From [Clostridium] fimetarium (GTDB lineage Bacteria; Bacillota; Clostridia; Lachnospirales; Lachnospiraceae): a stretch of DNA of 64,000 nucleotides. A model generated the notes under the pieces. That model ran no database searches. It worked only from the letters and a program-made list of their open reading frames with translations, and had not been told where the DNA came from. The first letter of the stretch is position 1, and every line of letters begins with the position of its first letter. Location of the stretch: positions 1 to 64,000 of the forward strand of contig NZ_FOJI01000004.1 of assembly GCF_900111235.1 (NCBI RefSeq), given 5' to 3'. Shown piece by piece: positions 25,903 to 34,893 of this stretch. The translations under genes and the position numbers were made by a program.

Positions 25903-25939
25903 AATACTCTTGACTTTATACTATAAAGAGTATTATATA
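25903..25939 (+). promoter_or_regulatory. promoter with an overlapping 9-bp inverted repeat
   Basis: TTGACT (25910-25915) and TATATA/TTATAT (from 25933) with a 17-18-bp spacer form a good promoter for the HD-domain gene. AATACTCTT (25903-25911) and AAGAGTATT (25926-25934) are exact inverted repeats overlapping the -35 and reaching the -10, a typical operator position. The predicted 5' UTR is about 120 nt. The remainder of the 25767-26065 gap is AT-rich with no gene seen. Confidence 0.6.
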
Positions 25940-26065
25940 TAGAAGAATAAGTTAATAAATTTAGCCAGAAATCAAGCTAAATGAACTACATATTATTAAA
26001 TGAATGAAGAATGTAGAAAATGCTAGAACATAAAAAGTATATAGAAATGCATAGAAGGAAAAAAT

Positions 26066-26617
26066 ATGGAATATTTAAATAAAAGGGTGGAATATATTAA
26101 GAATAAACATACTAATAGGGACAAAGATAAAGAAGAATTTGTGAAAATGATTGGATATGTTGCTAACCACGAGAAAGTAAAAGAAATGAAAAACTACAAC
26201 CATCATAGTTATACGAATTGTTTTGAGCATTCAATGCATGTTTCCTATTATAATTATATAATATGCAAAAAACTTGGATGGGATGCTAAAGCAAGTGCTA
26301 AAGCAGGGCTTTTGCATGATATGTTTCTATATGATTGGCACGGGTATAAACCTCAAAATGGTGAAAGGCTTCATGGTTTTGAACATCCATTAAAGTCGTT
26401 GAAGAATGCAAGGTCATGTTTTAATATTACAGAAAAGGAGGGCGATATCATCAGTAAGCATATGTTTCCGCTTACAATTACACCCCCTAAATATAAAGAA
26501 ACATATGTAATTATCATGACAGACAAATTTTGCAGCGCATGCGAGGTGATGGACAGATTTTTGAATAAAAAAGCGAGAGTGCGTAACAAAAATCTAAAAG
26601 CGATGGGAAGAAAGTAA
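26066..26617 (+). CDS. HD-domain metal-dependent phosphohydrolase
   Basis: 183 aa. The HD superfamily residues appear in order: His in FEHSMHVSYYNYI, the LLHDMFLYDWH pair, a further His (GFEHPLKSL), and Asp in MTDKFCSACEV. The length and single domain suggest a small nucleotide or phosphoester hydrolase; the substrate is not evident. It is preceded by its own promoter with a palindromic candidate operator and followed by a zinc-ribbon membrane protein. The basic C-terminal tail (KKARVRNKNLKAMGRK) is notable. Confidence 0.85.
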   Translation: MEYLNKRVEYIKNKHTNRDKDKEEFVKMIGYVANHEKVKEMKNYNHHSYTNCFEHSMHVSYYNYIICKKLGWDAKASAKAGLLHDMFLYDWHGYKPQNGERLHGFEHPLKSLKNARSCFNITEKEGDIISKHMFPLTITPPKYKETYVIIMTDKFCSACEVMDRFLNKKARVRNKNLKAMGRK

Positions 26618-26707
26618 AAAGAACTTAATATACAAAATCTTGATAAAAATGGTAAATTGTGTTATGGTTTAAAAAGAATATAAATAAATTTTCAGGAGGA
26701 GTTAATA

Positions 26708-27529
26708 ATGGCGTTTTGTACTAAATGTGGGAGACCTTTACAAGATGGAGAAGTTTGCTTATGTCAAGCAGCAACGCAGCCACAAGTTACACCAGTAACA
26801 CCAGTTCAGGTATCATCAGTTCAGACAGCTGCGTCACCAGCTCAGGCAGCAGTAATAAATCAACCAACGCAGCCAAATGTATTTCTAGTTTTCTTCAAAG
26901 AATTATGGGCAATTGTCCTTGGCGTTTTAAAAACACCTGTAACTACTATTAATACATATGTTCAAAAAGCAGATGTGAAAATATCGTGTGCGTTAATTGG
27001 TATCAGCGCATTTGTTGCGGCTTTAGTTACCTTGTTTGGCTTATTACAGGCGAAAGCACAATCATCTAGTTTATATGACCTTGATAATATTGACCTAAGT
27101 AATATAACAAGTCTGTATGATCAATATAGTGGAACATCATATTCAGCTAAATATATATTCAAACAGATGTGCTTCTCTGCATTTCTTATAATTGCAGTAG
27201 CGGCTGCAATTGCATTAGTAATAATGATTGCAGTTAATACATATGGTAAAGCAAAAGCAACCTACTTACAAGGTATTGCGATTGTATCATTAACAGCAAT
27301 TCTAGCAATTCCAGCAGCAATTCTTGCATATATTTTTGGAGCGTTCGGAGTATCATTCTTCTCAGCATTCGGAGGATGGATATCTGTATTTGCATCAGCA
27401 GTAGGTGCAATATACATATTCATAGGAGTTAGAGTTGTATGTAAGGACGAAAACAAACTTCCTTTTATTGCAGGTTTATGTGCAGTTGGCGCAGCAATGG
27501 CCAGGTACTTAATCGGGCTAATGTTCTAA
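26708..27529 (+). CDS. zinc-ribbon multispanning membrane protein
   Basis: 273 aa. An N-terminal half zinc ribbon (CTKCGRPLQDGEVCLC) is followed by a Pro/Val/Gln-rich linker to ~residue 55. Five or so hydrophobic helices then occupy ~62-80, 95-120, 155-180, 190-215 and 220-270. The layout matches the common Firmicutes proteins that join a zinc_ribbon domain to a Yip1-like or DUF membrane domain; function unknown. AGGAGG at 26695-26700 gives a strong start. The 3' end is followed by a clear terminator, so it may be monocistronic. Confidence 0.88.
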   Translation: MAFCTKCGRPLQDGEVCLCQAATQPQVTPVTPVQVSSVQTAASPAQAAVINQPTQPNVFLVFFKELWAIVLGVLKTPVTTINTYVQKADVKISCALIGISAFVAALVTLFGLLQAKAQSSSLYDLDNIDLSNITSLYDQYSGTSYSAKYIFKQMCFSAFLIIAVAAAIALVIMIAVNTYGKAKATYLQGIAIVSLTAILAIPAAILAYIFGAFGVSFFSAFGGWISVFASAVGAIYIFIGVRVVCKDENKLPFIAGLCAVGAAMARYLIGLMF

Positions 27530-27567
27530 TTTGAAAAATTATTAATTTATAAAAATGATATTTTAAG

Positions 27568-27611
27568 GACTTCTGTGAATGTTTTAGTAGCAATTGCAGA
27601 AGTCTTTTTTT
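27568..27611 (+). terminator. intrinsic terminator after the zinc-ribbon gene
   Basis: GACTTCTG (27568-27575) pairs with CAGAAGTC (27597-27604), followed by seven T. It lies 38 bp after the stop codon. Confidence 0.85.
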
Positions 27612-27762
27612 ATATTTAAAAATGTGGTATTCTAGAGGTATGTAATTTTGTGATATAAAATAAGGAATAGCATATATTATACTATATAAGCGAATTCCAA
27701 AACCAAAAGATATCTTGAGATTATAAATTTATGAGATACAATACAGGCAGATGGGAGTTAAT

Positions 27763-28458
27763 ATGAGATATTTAGAGATGGACAAGGCAAATATGTTTTT
27801 GGGCACAGGTGAAAACAATAGTGATGGATACAGCTTAGATGAATTTCTAGAAAATTATGATCCAAATCGGTATCAACACCCATCCAATACGGTAGACACG
27901 CTTGTGTTTACTTATGTAGAGGAAAAAGGAATTAAGAAAGTTAGCAAATTACTTATGATAAAGCGTGGTAATCACCCAGGTATTGGCTGGTGGGCGTTGC
28001 CAGGAGGATTTGTCGATTTCAGAGAAAATCTTGATGATGCAGCAAAAAGAGAGCTTCAAGAAGAAACCGGCGTTGAGAATATAGAAATTGAGCAATTAGG
28101 ATGCTACGGCGATTTTGATAGAGATCCACGGACAAGAATAATTACGACTGCATATGTTGCACTTGTAAAAGACGGTAGCGTTAGTGCGCAGGCCGGAGAC
28201 GATGCCAAAGATGCTGGCTGGTTTAGTATAGAAGAGAATTTACTGTTTTGTGGCGCAGATAAAGAGACTTATCTTTTAAAGCTAGAAAATGCAGATAATG
28301 ATTTGAGGCTCCAAGCAAAAGTAGAGGTTACATTGAATCCGAAAGCGATTCTTAAAAATAAGAAATATACTGTGGTTGAGAGAGATTTATTATGTGCAGA
28401 CCATGGCGCAATTATATTAGAAGGCTATCATTATATTAAAAAACTATTAGAGAAATAA
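27763..28458 (+). CDS. Nudix hydrolase
   Basis: About 231 aa. A full Nudix box spans GFVDFRENLDDAAK then RELQEETGV (residues ~84-106), placed after a TLVFTYVEE...KLLMIKRG strand typical of ADP-ribose pyrophosphatase-like and NrtR-like proteins. The C-terminal ~70 residues are not a recognisable winged helix, so I call it an enzyme. GGGAG at 27753-27757 supports ATG 27763 over the ATG at 27751. It is 15 bp from the flavin reductase gene, so the two are probably co-transcribed and may both deal with flavin or NAD-type nucleotides. Confidence 0.9.
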   Translation: MRYLEMDKANMFLGTGENNSDGYSLDEFLENYDPNRYQHPSNTVDTLVFTYVEEKGIKKVSKLLMIKRGNHPGIGWWALPGGFVDFRENLDDAAKRELQEETGVENIEIEQLGCYGDFDRDPRTRIITTAYVALVKDGSVSAQAGDDAKDAGWFSIEENLLFCGADKETYLLKLENADNDLRLQAKVEVTLNPKAILKNKKYTVVERDLLCADHGAIILEGYHYIKKLLEK

Positions 28459-28473
28459 GAATGGAGAACAGAT

Positions 28474-29769
28474 ATGGGAAAAGTGAATTTCAAACCAGGA
28501 AATATGTTATATCCACTTCCAGCAGTTATGGTAAGTGCATCAGATAAGAAGGGGAACGATAATATTGTAACCATTGCTTGGACAGGTACGCTATGTACTG
28601 ATCCACCGATGGCATATATTTGCGTTAGACCGGGAAGACAGTCCTATTCAATGATTATGGAAACGGGTGAATTTGTTATTAATCTTACAACTGAAAAGCT
28701 TGCAACTGCAACGGATTATTGTGGCGTTAAATCAGGAAGAGATGTGGACAAGTTTCAGGAAATGAATCTGACAAAGGAAAAAGCACAAAAAGTAAAAGCG
28801 CCATTAATTGCTGAGTGTCCAGTTAACATTGAATGTAAAGTGAAAGAAACCAAAGATCTAGGGTCTCATACAATGTTTATCGCAGATGTGGTAGCAGTAA
28901 ATGTCGATGATAAATATATAGATAAGACAGGAAAATTCAATTTAAATGCATCTGATTTATTGGTTTATTCACATGGTGAGTACTTTGGACTGGGCGAAAA
29001 AATAGGTAAGTTTGGATATTCGGTAAATAAAAAGCTTATAATTAAGAACGAAAATTACAAAAAAAGCTCACAAAATAACACAAGCAGATTAAGAGCAAGC
29101 AATTATTCATCGGACAGTGACAAATCAAGTAGGTACGGAACCGAAAATGGTATAAGTGCAAGTGACAGTACAAGTAAGTACGGCTCAGATAATAATACAA
29201 GCAGAAGCGGCAGGACAAGCAAGTACGGATCAGATAATAGTACAAGCACAACTGGAAGAACAAGCAAGTACGGATCAGATAATAGTACAAGCGGAACTGG
29301 AAGAACAAGCAAGTACGGATCAGATAGTAGTACAAGCACAACTGGAAGAACAAGTAAATACGGATCAGATAATAATACAAGTGGAACTGGAAGAACAAGT
29401 AAATACGGATCAGATAGTAATGCAAGTGCAACAGGCAGAACAAGCAACTACAGATCAGATAATAATACAAGTGGAACTGGAAGAACAAGTAAATACGGAT
29501 CAGATAATAGTACAAGCACAACTGGAAGAACAAGTAAATACGGATCAGATAATAATACAAGTGGAACTGGAAGAACAAGCAAGTATGGATCAGATAGTAA
29601 TGCAAGTGCAACAGGCAGAACAAGCCAGTACGCTTCAGGCAATAATACAGGTAGTAGTGATAGATCAAGTAATAGTACTTCAGACCATAAAACAAAAAGT
29701 TGGAATACAGCCGGAAATAAACCACAAGGAAAGAAAAAAAGTATATATAAAAAGAAATTCGGAAAATAG
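28474..29769 (+). CDS. flavin reductase-like FMN-binding protein with a long repeat tail
   Basis: 431 aa. Residues 1-190 are a flavin reductase-like FMN-binding split-barrel domain (PAVMVSASDKKGNDNIVTIA, ICVRPGRQSYSMI, EFVINLTT), normally a complete protein of this size. Residues ~230-397 are eleven copies of a 15-residue unit (TSKYGSDNSTSGTGR), rich in Ser/Thr/Gly with regularly spaced Lys and Arg. The last ~35 residues are strongly basic (KPQGKKKSIYKKKFGK). The tail should be disordered and positively charged, and could bind nucleic acid, polyanions or a membrane surface. There is no signal peptide. The repeat number is likely to vary between strains. Confidence 0.88.
   Translation: MGKVNFKPGNMLYPLPAVMVSASDKKGNDNIVTIAWTGTLCTDPPMAYICVRPGRQSYSMIMETGEFVINLTTEKLATATDYCGVKSGRDVDKFQEMNLTKEKAQKVKAPLIAECPVNIECKVKETKDLGSHTMFIADVVAVNVDDKYIDKTGKFNLNASDLLVYSHGEYFGLGEKIGKFGYSVNKKLIIKNENYKKSSQNNTSRLRASNYSSDSDKSSRYGTENGISASDSTSKYGSDNNTSRSGRTSKYGSDNSTSTTGRTSKYGSDNSTSGTGRTSKYGSDSSTSTTGRTSKYGSDNNTSGTGRTSKYGSDSNASATGRTSNYRSDNNTSGTGRTSKYGSDNSTSTTGRTSKYGSDNNTSGTGRTSKYGSDSNASATGRTSQYASGNNTGSSDRSSNSTSDHKTKSWNTAGNKPQGKKKSIYKKKFGK
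29170..29664 (+). repeat. eleven in-frame 45-bp tandem repeats
   Basis: Units start at 29170 and every 45 bp to 29620. The inner nine are nearly identical at DNA level. Units 3-6 and 7-10 match as blocks of four in the order of their variable ends (SGTGR, STTGR, SGTGR, SATGR), a 180-bp higher-order duplication. Because the unit lacks stop codons in several frames, long overlapping and antisense open frames appear here and are artefacts. Confidence 0.95.
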
Positions 29770-29851
29770 TAAATCTTAGTTTAGGCTTGCGCTAGAATTC
29801 ATTTTATATTTTCACGGTAAATAAAAGGATAAGAATGAAAATGATATACTT

Positions 29852-29931
29852 AAAGAGCATATTAATGAAGCAAATGAAAGAAATATTGTGAGATATTTTT
29901 GATTATTTTGATAAATTAATATGCTCTTTTT
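29852..29931 (+). terminator. terminator after the flavin reductase gene
   Basis: AAAGAGCATATTAAT (29852-29866) pairs perfectly with ATTAATATGCTCTTT (29915-29929) across a 48-nt loop, with a T run. The gap 29770-30170 holds this terminator and the next gene's promoter; I see no convincing gene in it. Confidence 0.8.
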
Positions 29932-30088
29932 GTAAAATAAAATGGCATATATGGTATAAAAATAAAAATAAAAAATATATCTTGTGTATTATAAAGATAT
30001 AGAAAAATGTGTCAAAGAAATTTTAGTGAAAGTACACAAAAAAAACATTAAAACAGGTTAAAATTCTTTAAAATTACCAAATTTAGTG

Positions 30089-30117
30089 TTTACAAATACA
30101 GGCTATAGTGTTAATAT
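30089..30117 (+). promoter_or_regulatory. promoter for the LysM/M23 gene
   Basis: TTTACA (30089-30094), 17 bp, then TAATAT (30112-30117). Initiation near 30124 gives a ~45-nt leader ending in a strong GGAGGAG ribosome binding site. Confidence 0.6.
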
Positions 30118-30170
30118 AAATTTGTTACAGAATTATTACAGAATGATTAATAATTTGTATTGGAGGAGCT

Positions 30171-31703
30171 ATGAAGCCGTTAACACGATATAATAGAAGA
30201 ATAAAACTTACATTAATTAAAGCTATGTCTGTCACTTGTCTCTTTTGCTTGTTTTACATTCCGATTATGCAAAATAACGGATTTCGTAACGACGTGGGAT
30301 ATTATACAGTTGTACTAGATGGCAAAGAATTAGGTGCAGTTAATTCGGTTGATGAAGCTAATCAAGCATATATAAGTGCTAGACTTAGACTAAGTAGTGA
30401 ATCAGATTCTATATTATATATGAACCCAGAGTTTAATGTGTACGAGCAATCAAGACTTGTTGGAACAAGGATGTCCGCAACTGATATTGAAGATGCGATT
30501 TATCAAAATCTTGCATCAAGTATTGTTAAGCTAGACAACCAAACAGCCTATACCGTCCGTATTAATGATTTTACAGTAACGGTTGCTAGTAAAGATGATG
30601 TTGTAAAATTAATTGAAGGCACGAAGGTTAATTATGATACTGAAAATGAATTTCAGGTTACACTTCAAAATATAGGTGTTAATTCGGATGCATATTCGGT
30701 TAATATCGTTAAATCAGGAATTGGAAGCAACAATAATAATATAGTAGCAGCTACATTGAATGGACAAACTTCAACAGCAGTTACTGAAGGTAGTGTATCA
30801 ACAGATGGACTTAAACAAATTTCGTTTTCACAAAATGTTGTAGTAAGTCAGACAGTAGCAACTAATACTGCAGTTATGAGTGTAGATGATGCGCTTGCAG
30901 CAATTACTAAGGAAAAAGAAGCAAAGACAATATATACAATAGCGAATGGCGATTGCCTTTCAACAATTTCAACGAAGATTAATATTTCACTTGATGAGTT
31001 ATTTGCTCTTAACCCAGGAATTACAGAGAATTCAAAGATTATGCCTGGTCAACAGCTTATTATAACTGTACCTACTTCTGAATTGTCCGTTGTTACAACG
31101 CAGAGATCTACTTATGAAGAAGATTACAGTGCTGATGTACAATATGTAGATAATACTTCAATGTACAGAGGAACGAGCAATGTTATTCAGCAAGGTACAA
31201 CAGGACATAGAATTGTTACTGCGGATATTAGTAGCGTAAATGGTACTGAAAGCAATAGACAAATCATACAGCAGAAAGTTACTATAGAATCAGTGCCACG
31301 TATTGTTGAAATTGGTACTGTAACACCGCCTACTTACGTTCGACCAATTAATGGCGGATCATTTTCATCTGCATTTGAAATGAGATGGGGCGTAATGCAT
31401 ACTGGGGTAGACTGGTCTTGTTCTCAAGGTACACCAGTTATGGCAGCAGCCAATGGAACCGTAATTAGAGCTGGATGGTTTTCAGGATATGGTAATTGTA
31501 TAGATATTAGTCATGGTAATGGTGTAGTCACAAGATATGGTCATTTGAGTAAGATTTTAGTATCTGTTGGTCAATCAGTTTCACAATCTGGTGTAATTGC
31601 GAATAGTGGTAACACAGGTGATAGTACTGGACCACATTTACATTTTGAAATCATTATGAATGGAACAGCAGTTAACCCATTAACTTATGTTAATAAGTAT
31701 TAA
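30171..31703 (+). CDS. LysM and M23-family peptidoglycan endopeptidase
   Basis: 510 aa cell-wall hydrolase. An N-terminal hydrophobic helix (~15-32) without a clear cleavage site anchors or exports it. A ~200-residue N-terminal region with beta-rich segments (YTVVLDGKELGAVNSVDEAN) is followed by a LysM domain (~258-306, YTIANGDCLSTISTKINI). The C-terminal M23 domain (~385-505) keeps the zinc ligands HTGVDW and HLHFE. It probably cuts peptide crosslinks in peptidoglycan during growth or sporulation. It has its own promoter and a perfect terminator, and lies just upstream of murA. Confidence 0.93.
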   Translation: MKPLTRYNRRIKLTLIKAMSVTCLFCLFYIPIMQNNGFRNDVGYYTVVLDGKELGAVNSVDEANQAYISARLRLSSESDSILYMNPEFNVYEQSRLVGTRMSATDIEDAIYQNLASSIVKLDNQTAYTVRINDFTVTVASKDDVVKLIEGTKVNYDTENEFQVTLQNIGVNSDAYSVNIVKSGIGSNNNNIVAATLNGQTSTAVTEGSVSTDGLKQISFSQNVVVSQTVATNTAVMSVDDALAAITKEKEAKTIYTIANGDCLSTISTKINISLDELFALNPGITENSKIMPGQQLIITVPTSELSVVTTQRSTYEEDYSADVQYVDNTSMYRGTSNVIQQGTTGHRIVTADISSVNGTESNRQIIQQKVTIESVPRIVEIGTVTPPTYVRPINGGSFSSAFEMRWGVMHTGVDWSCSQGTPVMAAANGTVIRAGWFSGYGNCIDISHGNGVVTRYGHLSKILVSVGQSVSQSGVIANSGNTGDSTGPHLHFEIIMNGTAVNPLTYVNKY

Positions 31704-31741
31704 TGTATAACACGATAGAATAATTGATAAATCAAGAAATA

Positions 31742-31779
31742 GAAAAAGTGGTACGGATATGTTTTCGTACCACTTTTTC
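31742..31779 (+). terminator. terminator after the M23 gene
   Basis: GAAAAAGTGGTACG (31742-31755) pairs perfectly with CGTACCACTTTTTC (31766-31779). The A/T arms allow it to work in both directions. Confidence 0.92.
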
Positions 31780-31832
31780 ATTTAAGAAAGTATTGAATTA
31801 TCCTGCTAATTTTTGGAAATAACAAAAATTAG

Positions 31833-31860
31833 TTTACAAATTGATGTATTATGTTATAAT
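31833..31860 (+). promoter_or_regulatory. promoter for murA
   Basis: TTTACA (31833-31838), 16 bp, then a perfect TATAAT (31855-31860). Initiation near 31867; AGAGGTG precedes the ATG at 31902. Confidence 0.7.
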
Positions 31861-31901
31861 TCTTTAAGATATATTTTTATTAAAATGTTAGAGGTGCGTA
31901 T

Positions 31902-33194
31902 ATGGAACAATTTATAATTAAGGGCGGAGTCCCACTTCACGGTGAAGTTTCTATCGGTGGAGCAAAGAATGCAGCGCTTGGTATTTTGGCTGCGGCGATA
32001 ATGACAGATGAGACTGTTACAATAGAGAATGTTCCGAATGTTAGAGATACAAGAGTTTTATTACAGGCAATAGAAGGAATTGGAGCAAAAGTAAAGTTTG
32101 TTAGCAATAATACAATTGAAATAAATGGTGGGTCGATTTGTGATGTTATCGTAGATTATGAGTATATAAGAAAAATCAGAGCATCTTATTATTTGCTTGG
32201 TGCATTGCTAGGAAAATATAACAAATCACAAGTTGCATTACCAGGTGGCTGTAACATTGGAAGCAGGCCAATTGATCAACATCTCAAAGGATTTAGAGCA
32301 TTAGGTGCAACGGTTGATATATCACATGGTATGATTAATACATCAGCAGAACAACTTGTTGGTGGACATATATATTTTGATGTTGTTTCAGTTGGTGCGA
32401 CAATTAATGTTATGATGGCGGCTTGTTTGGCGGAGGGTAATACTATTCTTGAAAATGCGGCGAAAGAACCACATATTGTTGATGTAGCGAACTTCCTAAA
32501 CTCGATGGGCGCTAATATTAAGGGAGCAGGAACTGATATAATTAGAATTAAAGGAGTTGAAAAACTTCATGGAACAACTTATTCAATTATACCTGATCAG
32601 ATTGAAGCAGGAACATTTATGTGTGCAGCAGCAGCAACAGCAGGGGATGTTTTAATTAAGAATATAATTCCCAAGCATTTGGAATCATTAACAGCCAAAC
32701 TGATTGAAATTGGATGTACAGTTGAGGAATTTGATGATGCAATTAGAGTTGTTGGAACTGAAAATTTACAGAGTACAAATGTGAAGACATTACCATATCC
32801 TGGTTTTCCAACAGATATGCAACCACAAATGGCAGCAGTTCTTTCAATTGCTAAGGGTTCAAGTATGATTATAGAAAGTATATTTGAAAATAGATTTAAA
32901 TATGTTGATGAAATCGTAAGAATGGGTGCGAAGATTAAAGTGGAAGGTAACACCGCATATGTAGAAGGCGTTGAAAAGTTAACTGGAGCACAGATGTCAT
33001 CACCAGATCTTAGAGCCGGAGCGGCATTAGTAATTGCTGCACTATCAGCGGAAGGTATTTCACAGATTGATGAAATTGAATACATTCAACGAGGATATGA
33101 AGATTTTGAGATTAAACTGCAAGACTTAGGCGCAATTATAGAACGTATTGATTCAGAAAAAGAAGCTTTAAAAACGAAGTTAAAAATAGGTTGA
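31902..33194 (+). CDS. murA: UDP-N-acetylglucosamine 1-carboxyvinyltransferase
   Basis: First committed step of peptidoglycan synthesis: transfers enolpyruvate from PEP to UDP-GlcNAc. 430 aa. K22-N23 of the GAKNAAL motif bind substrate, and the catalytic cysteine is C117 in PGGCNIGSRPIDQH, so a fosfomycin-sensitive enzyme is expected. The C-terminal half carries PGFPTDMQPQMAA and the RAGAALVIAAL stretch. It has its own promoter and a terminator. Many Firmicutes have two murA paralogues; only this one is in the window. Confidence 0.97.
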   Translation: MEQFIIKGGVPLHGEVSIGGAKNAALGILAAAIMTDETVTIENVPNVRDTRVLLQAIEGIGAKVKFVSNNTIEINGGSICDVIVDYEYIRKIRASYYLLGALLGKYNKSQVALPGGCNIGSRPIDQHLKGFRALGATVDISHGMINTSAEQLVGGHIYFDVVSVGATINVMMAACLAEGNTILENAAKEPHIVDVANFLNSMGANIKGAGTDIIRIKGVEKLHGTTYSIIPDQIEAGTFMCAAAATAGDVLIKNIIPKHLESLTAKLIEIGCTVEEFDDAIRVVGTENLQSTNVKTLPYPGFPTDMQPQMAAVLSIAKGSSMIIESIFENRFKYVDEIVRMGAKIKVEGNTAYVEGVEKLTGAQMSSPDLRAGAALVIAALSAEGISQIDEIEYIQRGYEDFEIKLQDLGAIIERIDSEKEALKTKLKIG

Positions 33195-33205
33195 TGAAAA
33201 TCACT

Positions 33206-33270
33206 GCATAATAAGCTGAACCCCAGATGTTATAACTAATGTTAGGGTCCCTGCTTATTATGCATTTTTT
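33206..33270 (+). terminator. terminator after murA
   Basis: TGCATAATAAGC (33206-33217) pairs perfectly with GCTTATTATGCA (33253-33264), with an inner partial helix (AACCC with GGGT), followed by a T run. Confidence 0.9.
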
Positions 33271-33402
33271 AATAGTAATTTAATAATTTTCGAAATATGT
33301 TTTAAAAACATAATAAGTATATAATGTGATATAATAAGACTTGATAAATTATTTTAAAAAAATTTGATATACAGAATAAAATCATTTTATGGAGGGATGT
33401 TT

Positions 33403-34893
33403 GTGAAGTTAAGCACAAAGTTAAAAATATCATTTTTTATAATGATAATATTACCAATAATGCTTTGTTGTTTGACGATAGGATCGTTAATGAAGCATCA
33501 GGCAAAAAATATAAGTGAATATTATGGAGTTGATGATATATCAGCTTTTTCAAGTATATATACACCAGTTTCACTTCTTACAAAGATGACAACTAGTTTG
33601 TATGTGGAGATGAAAGATGTGGCTTTAGTATATCCTAATCAATTTGAAAACAAGGAATTTTTAAGCGGGTATGCAGAAAAAGCACATCAAAAGTTGTCTA
33701 CACTTATTGTTAGAAAAAATGGAGTGATTATATATTCTAGCTCAAAGATGAAAGAAAGTGAATTATACCAAATGTTACCGCAGTTTGGAGCTGCAGAAAA
33801 TAACGCTGAGTCTAGTACTTATTATGGTGGAGTATACCAAAGCATGGTTAAACAGCTTGATTTTACAGATATCAATAATAATTATTTTAGCGTTTCAATT
33901 GCTACTTCTGTTAAGCAGATTATTCCACAAATAAAGTTATTTATTACAGAAGGAATAATTATAATAATTTTAGTATTAGTAGCAACAAGTTCTTTTTTGA
34001 TTATGTGGATATATAAGTCGGTAATTAGACCACTTGCAAGGCTTAAGTTAGCAACACAAAATATTAAAGAAGGTAATCTTGATTTTGAAATGCCAATCGA
34101 GGGCGAAGATGAAATCGCATATTTATGTCATGACTTTGAAGAGATGAGAGTGATTCTGAGTAAATCAACGCAAGAAAAGGTTAAATTTGATATAGAGGAA
34201 AAAGAATTAATTAGTAATATTTCACATGATTTACGAACTCCACTAACAGCAATTAAGGGCTACGTTGAGGGATTGATAGATGGAGTTGCTGATACACCAC
34301 AAAAGAGAGAAAAATATTTAAAAACAATATTCAATAAAGTAAATGACATGGACAGACTTATTAATGAGCTAACAATTTACTCAAAGATTGATACAAATAG
34401 AATCCCTTATGTTTTCAAGAGGCTTAGTGTAAATGAGTATTTTGACGATTGCTACCATGAAATAAGGACGGATCTTGAAGCAGAGGGAATAGAACTTGAA
34501 TATCGTAATCATGCAAATTCTAAGATGTTTATATTTGCAGATGCAGAACAACTCAAAAGGGTAATTAATAATATCATAAGTAATTCTATCAAATATTTAT
34601 CTGATAGAAAGGGGCGTATTAAAATTGATATATATGATAAAGGCGCTTATGTACATATAAGAATCGAAGATAATGGAAAAGGAATAAGTAAGGATGACTT
34701 GCCACATATTTTTGAGCGCTTTTATAGGGCTGATTCTTCTAGAAATTCAGCACAAGGAGGAAGTGGAATTGGACTTGCTATTGTAAAGAAGATAGTTATC
34801 GATCATAATGGGAATATATGGGCAGAAAGTAAAGAAAATATTGGAACAGTAATGCATTTGGAATTATTAAAGGAGGATTATAAAGATGAGTAA
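33403..34893 (+). CDS. sensor histidine kinase with HAMP domain
   Basis: About 496 aa. GGAGGG at 33391-33396 is correctly spaced for GTG 33403 rather than the ATG directly abutting it. It has an N-terminal helix (~5-27), an outer sensor region of ~150 residues, a second helix (~187-208), a HAMP linker (LKLATQNIKEGNLDFEM), an H box ISNISHDLRTPLTAIKG, an N box NNIISNSIKYL, and glycine boxes EDNGKGISKDDL and GGSGIGLAIV. It is the classical envelope-stress type. Stop overlaps the regulator start by 8 bp. Confidence 0.94.
   Translation: MKLSTKLKISFFIMIILPIMLCCLTIGSLMKHQAKNISEYYGVDDISAFSSIYTPVSLLTKMTTSLYVEMKDVALVYPNQFENKEFLSGYAEKAHQKLSTLIVRKNGVIIYSSSKMKESELYQMLPQFGAAENNAESSTYYGGVYQSMVKQLDFTDINNNYFSVSIATSVKQIIPQIKLFITEGIIIIILVLVATSSFLIMWIYKSVIRPLARLKLATQNIKEGNLDFEMPIEGEDEIAYLCHDFEEMRVILSKSTQEKVKFDIEEKELISNISHDLRTPLTAIKGYVEGLIDGVADTPQKREKYLKTIFNKVNDMDRLINELTIYSKIDTNRIPYVFKRLSVNEYFDDCYHEIRTDLEAEGIELEYRNHANSKMFIFADAEQLKRVINNIISNSIKYLSDRKGRIKIDIYDKGAYVHIRIEDNGKGISKDDLPHIFERFYRADSSRNSAQGGSGIGLAIVKKIVIDHNGNIWAESKENIGTVMHLELLKEDYKDE

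Noticed and set aside
29170-29664. CRISPR-like repeat array
   Set aside because: The 45-bp units are contiguous, with no spacers, and are in frame inside a protein gene.
29042-29725. Long antisense and alternative-frame open frames across the flavin reductase tail (also 29103-29447 and 29448-29642 minus, 29156-29779 plus)
   Set aside because: They exist only because the 45-bp unit lacks stops in several frames; they have no ribosome binding site and encode low-complexity sequence.
29835-29891. 18-codon frame with an AAGGA site in the gap after the flavin reductase
   Set aside because: It coincides with the 5' arm and loop of the terminator hairpin and has no other support.
32597-33085. 162-codon antisense frame inside murA
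   Set aside because: Shadow of a well-supported gene; no ribosome binding site or recognisable domain.
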